A stretch of DNA of 64,000 bases, taken from NCBI GenBank assembly GCA_022457155.1, contig JAJGOT010000157.1, forward strand, positions 442,501 to 506,500. The letters run 5' to 3'. The notes below the pieces were generated by a model, which was not told the DNA's origin, made no database searches, and saw only the letters and a program-made list of their open reading frames with translations. This document shows positions 1-9,905 of this stretch, piece after piece; position 1 is the first letter of the stretch, and the number at the start of each line of letters is the position of its first letter. The DNA is from Cladopsammia gracilis (lineage: Eukaryota; Cnidaria; Anthozoa; Scleractinia; Dendrophylliidae). The position numbers and the translations under genes are program-made.

Positions 1-339
1 CATCTCCAGGCATTTCAAGATCCATGAATGTGGCACCATATCATATGCCTTCTTGTAGTCTATTCAGGCCATTGACAAGTTTGTCAACCTTCTCCGGTAG
101 TTCTTCAGGATTGCTTTATCTATAAGCAATTGATCTTTAGTTCCTCGAGATCCCTTCCTGCACCCCTTCTGTTCATCTGTTAGCAGTCCATTCCTTTCCA
201 AGTGCTGGTATAACTTCTCTCCCATAATTCCTGTCAAGAGCTTCCACATCATGGGTAAGCAAGCAATGGGGCGGTAGTTACTGGCCAGGGCACCCTTCGT
301 TGGGTCCTTTTGTATCAAAACTGTTCTTCCCCTGACCAT
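1..339 (-). pseudogene. Non-LTR retrotransposon reverse transcriptase fragment, broken
   Basis: Read on the minus strand, 339-64 encodes a piece of a LINE-type reverse transcriptase. It contains [18 protein letters not shown] and a following [13 protein letters not shown] block, which match the fingers region of non-LTR reverse transcriptases. The same frame continues to base 1 with IDYKKAYDMVPHSW, the region of the first catalytic Asp. It is interrupted by a TGA at 64-66 where family members usually have a Trp codon. The fragment has no start, no catalytic FADD/YADD motif within the window and a nonsense codon, so it is a dead remnant. It runs off the left edge. The clade cannot be assigned from this piece. 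Confidence 0.75.
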
Positions 340-363
340 CCACTCTGTTACATTCCCTCAATG

Positions 364-804
364 CTCGATATACATGCACGTGGATTTTGGGAGCCCCAAC
401 GATCAGCCTTTTTTGATGTCAGGGTTTGTCATCCAAACGCTGAATCGTACAGGGATCTCAGCCCAGATCAAATCTACCGTAAGCATGAGAACGAGAAAAA
501 GCGCCAATACTCTAGTAGAGTCCTCGACGTCGAACACGGGACATTTACACCTCTCGTATTCACGACAACCGGTGGAATGGGTAAGGAATGCTTGATGTAC
601 CACAGTCGTCTAGCTGAGATGATCGCGATAAAGAAAGGAGAAGATTATGCGAAAACAATTTCATGGATCCGTGCAAGAATATCTTTTGCACTTCTAAGAT
701 CTGCACTGATTTGTCTGAGAGGGTCACGGACTGCAAAGAGAGCATCTTGGGACTTTAGAAGTGTAGACATAGATGTAGAGACTGCCGAAGGAGCTATTAA
801 TTAG
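364..804 (+). pseudogene. Repeat-derived ORF fragment (retroelement-associated C-terminal domain)
   Basis: An open frame ends at 804. From about 364 it carries the blocks [58 protein letters not shown] and a closing GSR. From memory, this arrangement recurs in many near-identical predicted proteins of corals and other cnidarians, often next to reverse transcriptase fragments. I therefore treat it as part of a repetitive element, not a single-copy gene. Its function is not known to me. The D-V-R and lysine-rich spacing could suggest a nuclease-like fold, but that is a guess. It abuts the minus-strand RT fragment head to head, so the two pieces probably come from different insertions. Confidence 0.45.
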
Positions 805-831
805 TTGATTTATCATTTATTTTTTTAAAAT

Positions 832-1037
832 GAATACTTCTTAAATTATTATTATTATTATTATTAAAATTTTCAGCTTTTCTTTAAGTTAAATAATTTT
901 TTATATCGAAAAAATGTATATATAGAAATGTGATTCTTTTTAACTTTCATTTGTTTTCAATTATCAATTTATAGTTATTGTAAAGTATTATTGCTATTTT
1001 TCATAAAGTTTCATTTAAAAAAAATATTTTATTATTA

Positions 1038-1068
<31 letters not shown>

Positions 1069-1093
1069 TTTTTTTTTTTTGGGGGGGGGGGGG
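832..1093. repeat. Low-complexity AT tract ending in ATT/TTTA microsatellite and poly-T/poly-G
   Basis: The segment is almost pure A/T. It contains (ATT)n at 848-866 and again near 1031-1052, then TTTA repeats, about a dozen T and a run of 13 G ending at 1093. No coding frame is visible. Confidence 0.85.
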
Positions 1094-2149
1094 TCACAAA
1101 CTGAAAGAGCCGTTTGTTCGTCGCCTTTGGTCAATTAAATCCATTCATTGGAGCTTTATATTGTAAATGCACTCTTATTATAAGCTTTGTAAAATCTCTT
1201 CAGTTCCACATGCAATTGTCAAGTGATATGGATATGCGACGGCCATAATTACGAATCGTTTATTTTATATTTGATTTGATAGCCATTGACGCACACGAAA
1301 TGAGTTTAGTTTTCGTAAGCATTTTTTTAATGTTTCATAACTAAAGTTACTGTTGAGCGATGTTACATATAAAGAAAACAATAACGTATTTTAAGATATC
1401 TGCCAAAGGTCCCCCGCAAGGGGCAAATTTTGGCTGAGCTGTAAGCGCATCAGTGTAATTCCCATATTTTCGGATTACACGACTTGTAGATAAATATATT
1501 ACGTGAATTAAAATTAAATTTCTAACTAATTAGTTCTGCAGAAAGCTGCTTCACAATGAAGTATGAAATCTGAATAACTGAATACTTTTTATTGTTAGCA
1601 CATTTGTTAGCACAAGGCGCCAACTAATAGCTCTCGCCATAATTTAATGGATATTGCAGTGAATTTAATAAACAATTAGAAAACTAATCCATGCGTACAC
1701 TCACAAAACCTTTAAACTTAACATTTTTAATTGCCGCTTGAAGCACTGTTAAACACAAGCAAATTATTTACAATTCGCGAAGAAAACTGAGTATTAAAAA
1801 ATAAATAAACGCCACTTGGTTGCTAACCAAAAACGAGTTAACAATATTCAGCTTGGACAAAGATAAACGCACAAATGTGTGTCAAGAACAATTCTGGTTA
1901 AGGTACAAAAGTTATCTTTCGCAATGCTCATTAAAATCAGTCAACTATCGTGTCGCTAATTGCTTTGGTAAACTTTGCGGAAAGCTAAAGCTCTTGTCCC
2001 ATGGGGGCTTCGCTATGGTTGCAAACTGTATTAGCATACGTTCATTGGTGACGTTTTGTTGTTAGTGCAGCGCTGTGTTTGTGTGGACTTAAAACATTGA
2101 TGGAGTGATAAGAAAAAGTGGCAAACGACGGAAGTGTTTTAACTGTATA
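1094..2149. other. Intergenic region upstream of the 2150-3688 gene
   Basis: AT-rich with no convincing coding frame or repeat. It should hold the promoter and 5' UTR of the following plus-strand gene. A minimal upstream ORF (ATG GAG TGA, 2100-2108) lies 50 bases before the chosen start. A TATA box could not be placed with confidence. Confidence 0.5.
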
Positions 2150-3688
2150 ATGAACAACAGCCAGAAGGGAAAAGCATTTGAGAAATGGGATCGAGACGGA
2201 GTCGCACAACACAGAAACCTTATGCACGAGATAGCTATGAAAAAACAAATATCGATGTACCAAAGAGAAGAAAAGATTCTCGAGAAAGAACTACGAGAAA
2301 TTTCCAAAGTGAAGGAGACACTCTTGCAGATTCGAGCACCCTTAAGACAAAGGGTGCGAGCGGCCGAAGTGGAAGAAAGCTTCCAAAGCCCAGGAAATGA
2401 AAGAAATTTGCGAAAGACTTCGGTAACTACGAGAATGAACAGCGTGGCTGGAACAAGCGCTCAACAAAGTTGTACAAAGGACTTGGAAGCGACGAAAGGA
2501 AAAGGAATTTGCGATTTAAGGGACAAAAAATTGGCAGTAACAGTGTCAGATGGAAACAGTCCTTTATCTCCTGCACAAAATATTCGACAACGAAACATAA
2601 GTGTTTTAGAAAGAGAACAACTGGGAGCGACAGGAGGCCATAGATTACAACAACGCAAAATTTCAGCCCCGGTATTTATGGCCGGTAAAAGACCGATTTC
2701 AGTAGAAGGAAGCAAAAGTGGATTTTTACCCGTTATACAAACGCCAAATCCCCCGTCAGATTGCAGCCCTTCGGTAAAAAGAAAATCGCCGTTACTTGGC
2801 AGACCAATGAGTGCGGCTAAAACTGACGTGCTGAGTCCGATCGGAGGGCCTAGCAAGGCAGATATGGCTGTGTTCCGGGCAAAGTCGGTACCGTGCGAGC
2901 TGCCATCTTATCCTGTTGGCACACCAAAAAGTCGGCAACGACAGTTATCGGATACAGATGAAGTCACAACGCTAACGATGGAAGAAACTTTGCGAATTAA
3001 GGGCAAATTCCGACAAATTGGACATTCTGTTATCGCGACGGCTTTACTTAAGGGCTTAAAACAAAATGGACATCTTTCTTCGGAAGCAATTCATAACATG
3101 CACAAACCGATATTTCTAGCAGACGAAAATGAGACGAAAAATGATGAAAATATAGACGAAGACGTCGAAGGCAAGACGAAAGAACAAGGACAACAAGAAG
3201 AGGAAGTCAAACAGGGCAATTATAAAAAATCGTTTAAAAACCTCGCGCGCAAAACAATTAATATAAATAGGTTAATAAATGCAAGGAGCAGTACAAGAGG
3301 GCGCTCGAAGTCTGAACCGGATAAATTTAGCTCTACGACTACAATGGCAGCGACCTTAAGACCAAACTTGGTTTCTAATGCAACAGGAAAGAACTTAGAC
3401 AAAGTAACTGATAAAGAAATGGTAAACAATTCTGCACAGTCGAGAGATTCGCGAGACAGTCAAGTTACTGCCGCCATGCAACAGGGAACAAACGGTTCGG
3501 TTGAGGTCACAGAAAGTGAGAACAATTTACAAACTCAACAAATTTGCAGAAAACAAAGCACAGATGTTGATCCTTTAAGGCCATTGATGAATCCACGCAC
3601 GGCGCATGCTCGTAGAAGGAAAAACACATTCAATGGGGACATAATGACGTTCTTTGAAAAAACCCAGAATTACTGTGGAGATGCATAG
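2150..3688 (+). CDS. Uncharacterised intronless protein: N-terminal coiled coil, long disordered tail
   Basis: A single uninterrupted frame from ATG 2150 to TAG 3688 encodes 512 aa. The same frame is open back to a GTG at 2105, but 2150 is the first ATG. I do not recognise the family. Residues about 15-65 are charged and helical (QREEKILEKELREISKVKE), a likely short coiled coil. The rest is rich in Ser, Thr, Lys, Arg and Gln and looks disordered. It has several basic-Ser patches such as RKISAPVF, RQRQLSD and RGRSKSEPD, plausible sites for basophilic kinases or 14-3-3 proteins (inference). A better ordered block near residues 280-330 contains MEETLRIKGKFRQIGHSV. An acidic stretch follows around residues 335-355. 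No signal peptide or membrane segment is seen. It converges tail to tail with the PDZ-LIM gene. It is probably a real gene: a chance frame this long is unlikely in such AT-rich DNA. Confidence 0.7.
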   Translation: MNNSQKGKAFEKWDRDGVAQHRNLMHEIAMKKQISMYQREEKILEKELREISKVKETLLQIRAPLRQRVRAAEVEESFQSPGNERNLRKTSVTTRMNSVAGTSAQQSCTKDLEATKGKGICDLRDKKLAVTVSDGNSPLSPAQNIRQRNISVLEREQLGATGGHRLQQRKISAPVFMAGKRPISVEGSKSGFLPVIQTPNPPSDCSPSVKRKSPLLGRPMSAAKTDVLSPIGGPSKADMAVFRAKSVPCELPSYPVGTPKSRQRQLSDTDEVTTLTMEETLRIKGKFRQIGHSVIATALLKGLKQNGHLSSEAIHNMHKPIFLADENETKNDENIDEDVEGKTKEQGQQEEEVKQGNYKKSFKNLARKTININRLINARSSTRGRSKSEPDKFSSTTTMAATLRPNLVSNATGKNLDKVTDKEMVNNSAQSRDSRDSQVTAAMQQGTNGSVEVTESENNLQTQQICRKQSTDVDPLRPLMNPRTAHARRRKNTFNGDIMTFFEKTQNYCGDA

Positions 3689-4078
3689 CCACAGGTTAGC
3701 CAAACAGATGATCAAGCCACAGGGAATAGAACTGTTCGCTTTGCCACAGACGCATGGACTCAAAAATAATGTTTATTGTGCGGGGTCTAACGAAGAAAAA
3801 ATGATATATTTATCGATGCTGTTATTTCGTTTAATATTACTAGCGTTAAAATGCAATGTAGACTTTTTTACACTTATAATAACCAGCCATAGCTCGAATA
3901 CAGTATTTGTATGACCCCAAAATACCAAATCACTACACACTGTAGTCGAAGCCTCTCGTAAGCGACCGCGACCACTTTCAAAGCTGGTGATTTGAATTTT
4001 TCTATTGTTAGTTTTAACCAGCCTATAATTCAATGCCACTGCAGACGCAAATTGAATCATGTGTTACAGTAGAAGTCC

Positions 4079-4084
4079 AATAAA
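4079..4084 (+). terminator. AATAAA poly(A) signal for the 2150-3688 gene
   Basis: A canonical AATAAA lies about 390 bases after the stop codon on the same strand and is followed by A-rich sequence. It is the best candidate 3' end and would give a 3' UTR of about 400 nt. Confidence 0.5.
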
Positions 4085-4174
4085 AGGAAAATTTTATCCT
4101 TTGCATCAAAACTTCAATGATGCAATATTTCACGCTGACAGTTGCTTTGTACATTGAAATTGCCATACGTTCAT

Positions 4175-4342
4175 GATTCAGTGACAGGTTCATATGATTC
4201 AGAGACAGGTTCATATGATTCAGAGACAGGTTCATATGATTCAGAGACAGGTTCATATGATTCAGAGACAGGTTCATATGATTCAGAGACAGGTTTATAT
4301 GATTCAGAGACAGGTTCGTATGATTCAGAGACAGGTTCATAT
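4175..4342. repeat. 21-bp minisatellite, 8 copies
   Basis: Eight head-to-tail copies of a 21-bp unit containing GATTCAGAGACAGG, then TTCATAT. The copies differ at only a few positions (first unit GTGACAGG, one TTTATAT, one TTCGTAT). Because 21 is divisible by three, frames on both strands stay open and create artefactual repeat proteins. The array follows the presumed poly(A) site of the upstream gene. Confidence 0.95.
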
Positions 4343-6190
4343 GATTCAAATAAAAGTTTTCTTTACCGGAGAACAGTGCGTGGACCATGCGAAGGTCTCA
4401 AAGTGATTCCAGCGAGTTTTAGTTCCATTCATTGAATCGACCCGAAAACCACTCAATACACCAGTAAATAACACAAAAAGTTCAGGAAAGCTATTTTTTT
4501 AAATATCGTTCTTGATTTAACGCTCAAATTCGAAGCGAATTTTCCCCATACAAATCCTTATCATAAGCCATTTTCGTATTTAAAATTACCGCTGAATTCA
4601 AACACCAATGACACATTGCTACAGGGTTAGACTCGACCTGATGTAAAATATTCACAAATACCGGCAGAAGGTGCGTGAAATTTGAAAATTAAACAATTGA
4701 CAAAGCTCTGAACAGGTCATCTTCTCGCCTGAATTTGTGAATTTATCACTTCAGATTGAGGCTAACCCTGTAAAAATGCGTCTTCAGTGCTTTCATTCAG
4801 CGACCATAGCGAATTAAAAACTGGACTATTACGCAACAGTTACCACGACGTTCAAATTACAACGTGTAAAAATCACTTGAGCTCGGGGTGTGTCAGCGCT
4901 GACTTAACGAACACCTATTATATATCATCTTGACTTCTTGGACATTCAGCGCAAAAACCCAATGTTAAACGGAATTGTTTTTATTGAGCAGTCCATTTAC
5001 AGAGTGCTAGATTTTCACCAATCTAAAATGCTATAACAATATGGTTTAAATAAAAATATCTGCAGTTAAGAGGATCAGGCTGTTCTCTGTATGCATGTAT
5101 GAAAATACCAACACTTTTGAGATAGCACCACTAGTTCCGGCATTTATATAGAGATTGTGAATTTCACTGAAAACTTGCAAAGTTGCCATGTAGAAAAAAA
5201 AATTCTTTAGTTCAGTTTTACCTTATATTTTGTTTTTCCACAAAAATACGTAATCCTTATTTTCCACACTCAGCATTTTTCATACTCCTCGTTTTCCACA
5301 CCCCGCGAATTCCACACTCCGCGTTTTTCACGCTCCGCACTCCACACACCATCAAAAATAAAATTCGAAGAAAGGAAAAATGCGCCTAAACAGGAAGAGA
5401 AAACACGAAAAGAAATTATTCCTCTTATGATGAAATACCAGCCATCGCCATCGGGGCCAAATCTCAAACAAATTTTAATGTCAAAATGGCACATAATGCA
5501 GAACCAACCACTGCTACGACAAATCTACAAAGAACCACCCATGGTATCTTTTAAAAAAAGGCAAATCTTTTAAAGATACATTCTTTATAGAAAAATATAA
5601 AAGGTGTCAAATAAGTTTCACAACGGGATTGTTTGTGCGGTCTGTCACCCCTTGCTACTTCCTGTTTTAGCATTTTAATGGGTTCCTTGAGACAAAATTG
5701 CGACACCGTGACAGGTGCATATTCGGATTGATAAAGATGCAGGACTTCTGAAATGATTTCAAAAGAAAGACAGGATAGAAAAAACGGTTAAAAAAATCAC
5801 CTTCATGTATGCAAACATCCAGACTTGTCTTCCTTCGCGGAATCGTGAAATATCCTGTGAGTGCATTGTTGTCATCCATCCCGTTTCCCACCCGTAAAAA
5901 TCACGAATTCCCGCGTCCCGCCATAAAAATGACGAACTTCCCGCTTCCCGCCCACCTCTAAACATCCCGCCTTCAAATTTTCTTTCATCCCGTATCCCGG
6001 CAGCGAAAAAAGGCTTATCCTGCATCCCGCCAACCCTATGTTAGGCCCTCTTCTTTGTTTGCTTCAGAGAAAGATCTATCCAGGAAGTGCCGATCACAAG
6101 TGTTACTTCCCGGCCCCAGGGAATTCAACGAGTGCAATACGAAGTGTGTGGAATGTGAATACAGCAAGGGTGTGAGAGTGATATGTATAG
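4343..6190. other. Intergenic, no gene seen; C-rich degenerate repeats at 5268-5350 and 5875-6035
   Basis: No credible coding frame. At 5268-5350 a motif close to TTCCACACTCCGC recurs about five times. At 5875-6035 a motif close to ATCCCGC or TTCCCGC recurs with A-rich spacers. Both look like decayed short-period repeats. Confidence 0.5.
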
Positions 6191-6328
6191 GAAATCGTAT
6201 GAACTACTCGTGCATTTCGTGATTTATGGGCACGAGTGATGTTTTGAAAGTTCTGTGCAATTTGAGAACTTTCAAAACATCACGAGTGCCCATAAATCAC
6301 GTAATGCACGAGTAGTTCATACGATTTC
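6191..6328. mobile_element. 138-bp near-perfect palindromic MITE
   Basis: Two 64-bp arms (6191-6254 and 6265-6328) are inverted copies around a 10-base loop (GTGCAATTTG). Only a TC/TA difference was noticed between the arms. Outer ends read GAAATCGTATGAACTACTCG and its complement. No target-site duplication is clear. The transcript would form a very stable hairpin. Confidence 0.9.
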
Positions 6329-6799
6329 TTGTTTATAATATTCTTATTTTGGTGAGTCCGTCACGGTACACTGCGCGCGACTTTCAACTTTCGCGCAACT
6401 TTCGTATTGCACTTTATAACCTAATTTGCACTCTATAATCTATTTATGCATTCGTCATTGAAGTATATTATAAATTACAATATCGTGGCCTATTGATTTT
6501 TCATCGATTACCCCTTGATCATCGCAAAAACAAAATCAGCTGATTAACTATCGATTACTCAAATTTTCTTTGAGTAGTTTCGTCCGGGAATGGGTTCCAA
6601 CGATCCTATGGCGGGGTCGGGAAGACGGGGGGGTGGGGTCGGTAGTAACAGAACAACTCCAAATAAAGACAACATAACAAAGTTTTCTCTGAACTGTAAA
6701 TTTAATACAAACATATAGAATTCAACTAAATCTTGCCTTAATTTTGACGTGCTTACATAACAACTACCACAAGTTTTAACAAAATAGATTGGCAGTTAA

Positions 6800-7164
6800 G
6801 GTGGTTCGATACAGTTTTCTGGAGACCATACCAACATTTTTCAATGGGCTTTCAGGCGGTCTTCTTCAAGTCAGATCAACGTGAAATTTTCACCACTGAC
6901 GATTTTGAGTTGAAGTTTGGCAAGATATATTTTCTGGTAAAATCGATATTACCATGACGACGAATTTTCACTTTTACTGATTTCTAAGTTGCTTGTTTAT
7001 CGTCGTCATGGTAATATCGATTTTACCAGAAAATATATCTTGCCAAACTTCAAATCAAAACCAGTTAGTGGTAAAAATTTCACGTTGATCTGACTTGGAG
7101 AAGACCGCTTAAAAGCCGATTGAAAAATGTTGGTATGGTCTCCAGAAAACTGTATCGAACCACC
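6800..7164. mobile_element. Fold-back MITE flanked by TTAA (piggyBac-type target site)
   Basis: Long inverted arms run inward from GGTGGTTCGATACAG (6800) and CTGTATCGAACCACC (7164) and pair over about 150 bases each. They meet at an A/T-rich centre flanked by matching CGTCGTCATGG-type sequence near 6955-7011. The element is bounded on both sides by TTAA (6796-6799 and 7165-7168), the duplication made by piggyBac-superfamily transposases. The arms have diverged by several substitutions, so the insertion is not recent. It has no ORF and is therefore non-autonomous. It lies downstream of the PDZ-LIM stop codon. Confidence 0.8.
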
Positions 7165-7168
7165 TTAA

Positions 7169-8665
7169 CATAAAAAGCGAATTTGCAAATACATTACAGA
7201 GAACGATCTTCCAATCTCCATGTGCTATTTTTGCTTGAGCTAAGTGGCGTCACAGTCTTACACCACGATCAAACAAGGCCAGTAGTTGATCAAAGTTGGA
7301 CGAGAAAACCAATGGAAATAACCTCTGAGCTCTTATACGCGACTTCCAAGAGAACGAAAACTCTCTTCGAACCGTGACGAAACTTACACAGTTGGCGATG
7401 GTTTTAACTCTCTGAGACTCATTTTCTGGTTTATCTCGGATACGGTATTTATTGATCGCCATTGATTACTTGCTCCTAGCTACACAAATGCCCCATTTAC
7501 ACTTATTAATATTACTTCAAAAAACTAACATAGAACAAAACAAAAAAATCAATTCAGCCGACAAACTACAGTTTCCTTCACAGTCCTTATTTGGCTCGTC
7601 ACGCTATGCTTTATAGAACCGTGCATGACAGGTTTACTTCTTATTCCCAAACCTGGAGTTATGGTACAGCGGGACGAAGTCCTGATGTGTCAAAAGTTAA
7701 ATGAAAGCTGCTGCCGAGCAGTACTTCTCAGTGACACTTACTTGGCAATATTTTCCAAGTTTAAGTCGTGAAAAATTTGTCAAACTTGTTGGCTTCAGAG
7801 GAATAAAGGCTGCGAAGGATACCAAACATCACAATGAAATAACCACCTGGGACACTGTAACGTCACTTTCCTTTTCAGGGACAAGTGAATGAGGATCCTT
7901 TTTTCATATTAATTTTTAATTTGTACTTCATCTTGCCTGCAGATCAGGCATTTTTGCATTGAAAGGGAAAGAAAATAAAACAAAAAATGAACAACTTTCT
8001 TTTCCACAGGCACCGCTTTTTTCGTCGCTAGCGCCACAGATATTTTTTCTGGTGCACAAAAATTAGCTGACAAAATGTAGTAGTAAATTATTTCAATTGC
8101 ACAAGAAAATTTTGCGATTTTACGTTTTAACCCCAGTCACCCACCACAAGGAAAACAAGTTTGTTTTGTCCCTAGACAACTCACTATTGTAAAATTACAA
8201 CATAATTTTGTAGACACTCGTTATCCCAAACCGTTTTGATCTCGAACAGAAAGCCATTTTCCTTGAATTCTTTTGCAGTTATTTACTAACGGAACCCAAG
8301 CTTTGTCGAACAAGCTTTAAATGTTCTAAACAGCGAGAGTCTACTTAAGACATAATCAGCCTAAGCAATGACAAATTATTTTCGAATTACCACGACGCTT
8401 CATAAACAAAGGAAAATAGAATTGTACAAGCTAAATTACCCTATACATCTCTACTTTGACTTTGTGAAAAGATCATTTCACTACAAGTATTGCACAAGAT
8501 TATATATCACTATGAATTTGGAAAATTTGCTGCAATAAAACGAAACGTCACCTATACAGTCACCTAGTTTGTTCCTATTCATTTTTGCATGAATTACAAA
8601 CTGTCATTATTATCATGCTAATCAATTCGTAATCAATAACTTTTTTACCGGGGTAGGGTGGGGTT
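7169..8665. other. Downstream flank / possible 3' UTR of the PDZ-LIM gene
   Basis: AT-rich with no supported coding frame. On the minus strand this follows the PDZ-LIM stop codon, so part of it is probably 3' UTR. I could not place a single convincing poly(A) signal. Confidence 0.4.
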
Positions 8666-8752
8666 TCAAGGAGCACCGTGTAACACACAGTAGGGTTTAC
8701 CGCCATATTGATAAAATTGTTTTCCTTCTAGGTGCGTAGTGCAGCCTGGGTG
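8666..8752 (-). CDS. PDLIM: PDZ-LIM exon 10 (end of LIM3, stop)
   Basis: Too short to stand out as an ORF. Minus strand: acceptor TTTATTCACAG|CAC, then [19 protein letters not shown] followed by PYCVLHGAP and TGA at 8668-8666. GGKPYC is the classical LIM ending and the phase (0) fits exon 9. The junction reads CFKC-QHPG-C, giving four residues between these two cysteines instead of the usual two. Confidence 0.85.
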   Translation of the reverse strand, partial: HPGCTTHLEGKQFYQYGGKPYCVLHGAP

Positions 8753-9855
8753 CTGTGAATAAAGAAAATACTTGCATTATAATAAACAACTATTCATCAA
8801 AATGGTACAATTTTCGCACGCAAATGACCGAAATTTGCTTGAAAGTGAATAGCACTTGCTATCCCGAGTTTCAGTGGCCAATCAGACCGCGCCAACAACG
8901 CCATCCACTGTTTTAAGGCTGGTTTTCACTGGCGACGGAGTCGGAGTCGTAAGAGCACTTCCGACCTGGTGAAAATCGAAAATCGGAGTCGTAAACGGAG
9001 TCATAAGCTCGACGGAATCGGAGTCGGAAGAATCAGAACGGTTCCATTTTCTTCCGATTTCGCTTGACTCCGTAACCTTCTTCCGATTCCGTCGGTTTGA
9101 TTTTCACTAGATCGTAACGCTCTGTGCTTCTGATTACGACTCCGACTTCGTCGTTAGTGAAAACCAGCCTTTAGTATATACTAACATGTTAGTATATACT
9201 AACATGTTACAGTGTTAGTATATACTAACATGTTACAGAGGATGGCGTTGTTGGCGCGCTCTGATTGGCTACTGAAACTCGGATTAGCAAGTGCTATTCA
9301 CCTCCAAGCAATTTTCGTTGACAGGAACAAATGAGTTAAAAATGATCGTTTTCGTGCTATATCATCTCACTAAAACAACTATTGACCTCAGAGTCGGTGG
9401 CCAGTGGTGGATAATTACCTCGCTACCTCCACTTCAGAATAGTTGTTAAATATTACTCAGTCATATTGGGGAGCAGGGCCGGGTGGTGTAGTGATGAGAA
9501 CACTCACTTCCCACCAGTGTGGCCTGGATTCGAATCCCGGAGGCGACGCCATATGTGGGTTAAGTTTTTTGTTGGTTCTTCTCCGAGGGTTTCTCTCTGG
9601 ATTTCCTCTCTCCACAAAATCCAACATTTCAAATTCCAGTTTAATCCGCAAACAGTGGAAGTAAGAGTTACTTTGTGGATTTCCACCGAAATTCCATTTA
9701 TTATTATTAGTTATTATTATTATTGGTCATCCACGCGCCTATTTCTTATGTAATTGGCGCGCGGTCACGTGGGTGTCCAATTACAACTTTTTGTAATTGG
9801 ATAGGTGTAATTGGACACCTACGTTGCGCGCGCGTCAATCAGGTGCACTTAAATG

Positions 9856-9905
<50 letters not shown>

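Noticed and set aside
4142..4435. Long repeat-protein frames over the 21-bp array (YDSETGS repeats)
   Set aside because: Unit length divisible by three keeps frames open on both strands; no start context, splice sites or conservation.
9478..9550. Functional tRNA gene
   Set aside because: A and B boxes are present but stems do not pair as a cloverleaf and a SINE body with ATT tail follows.
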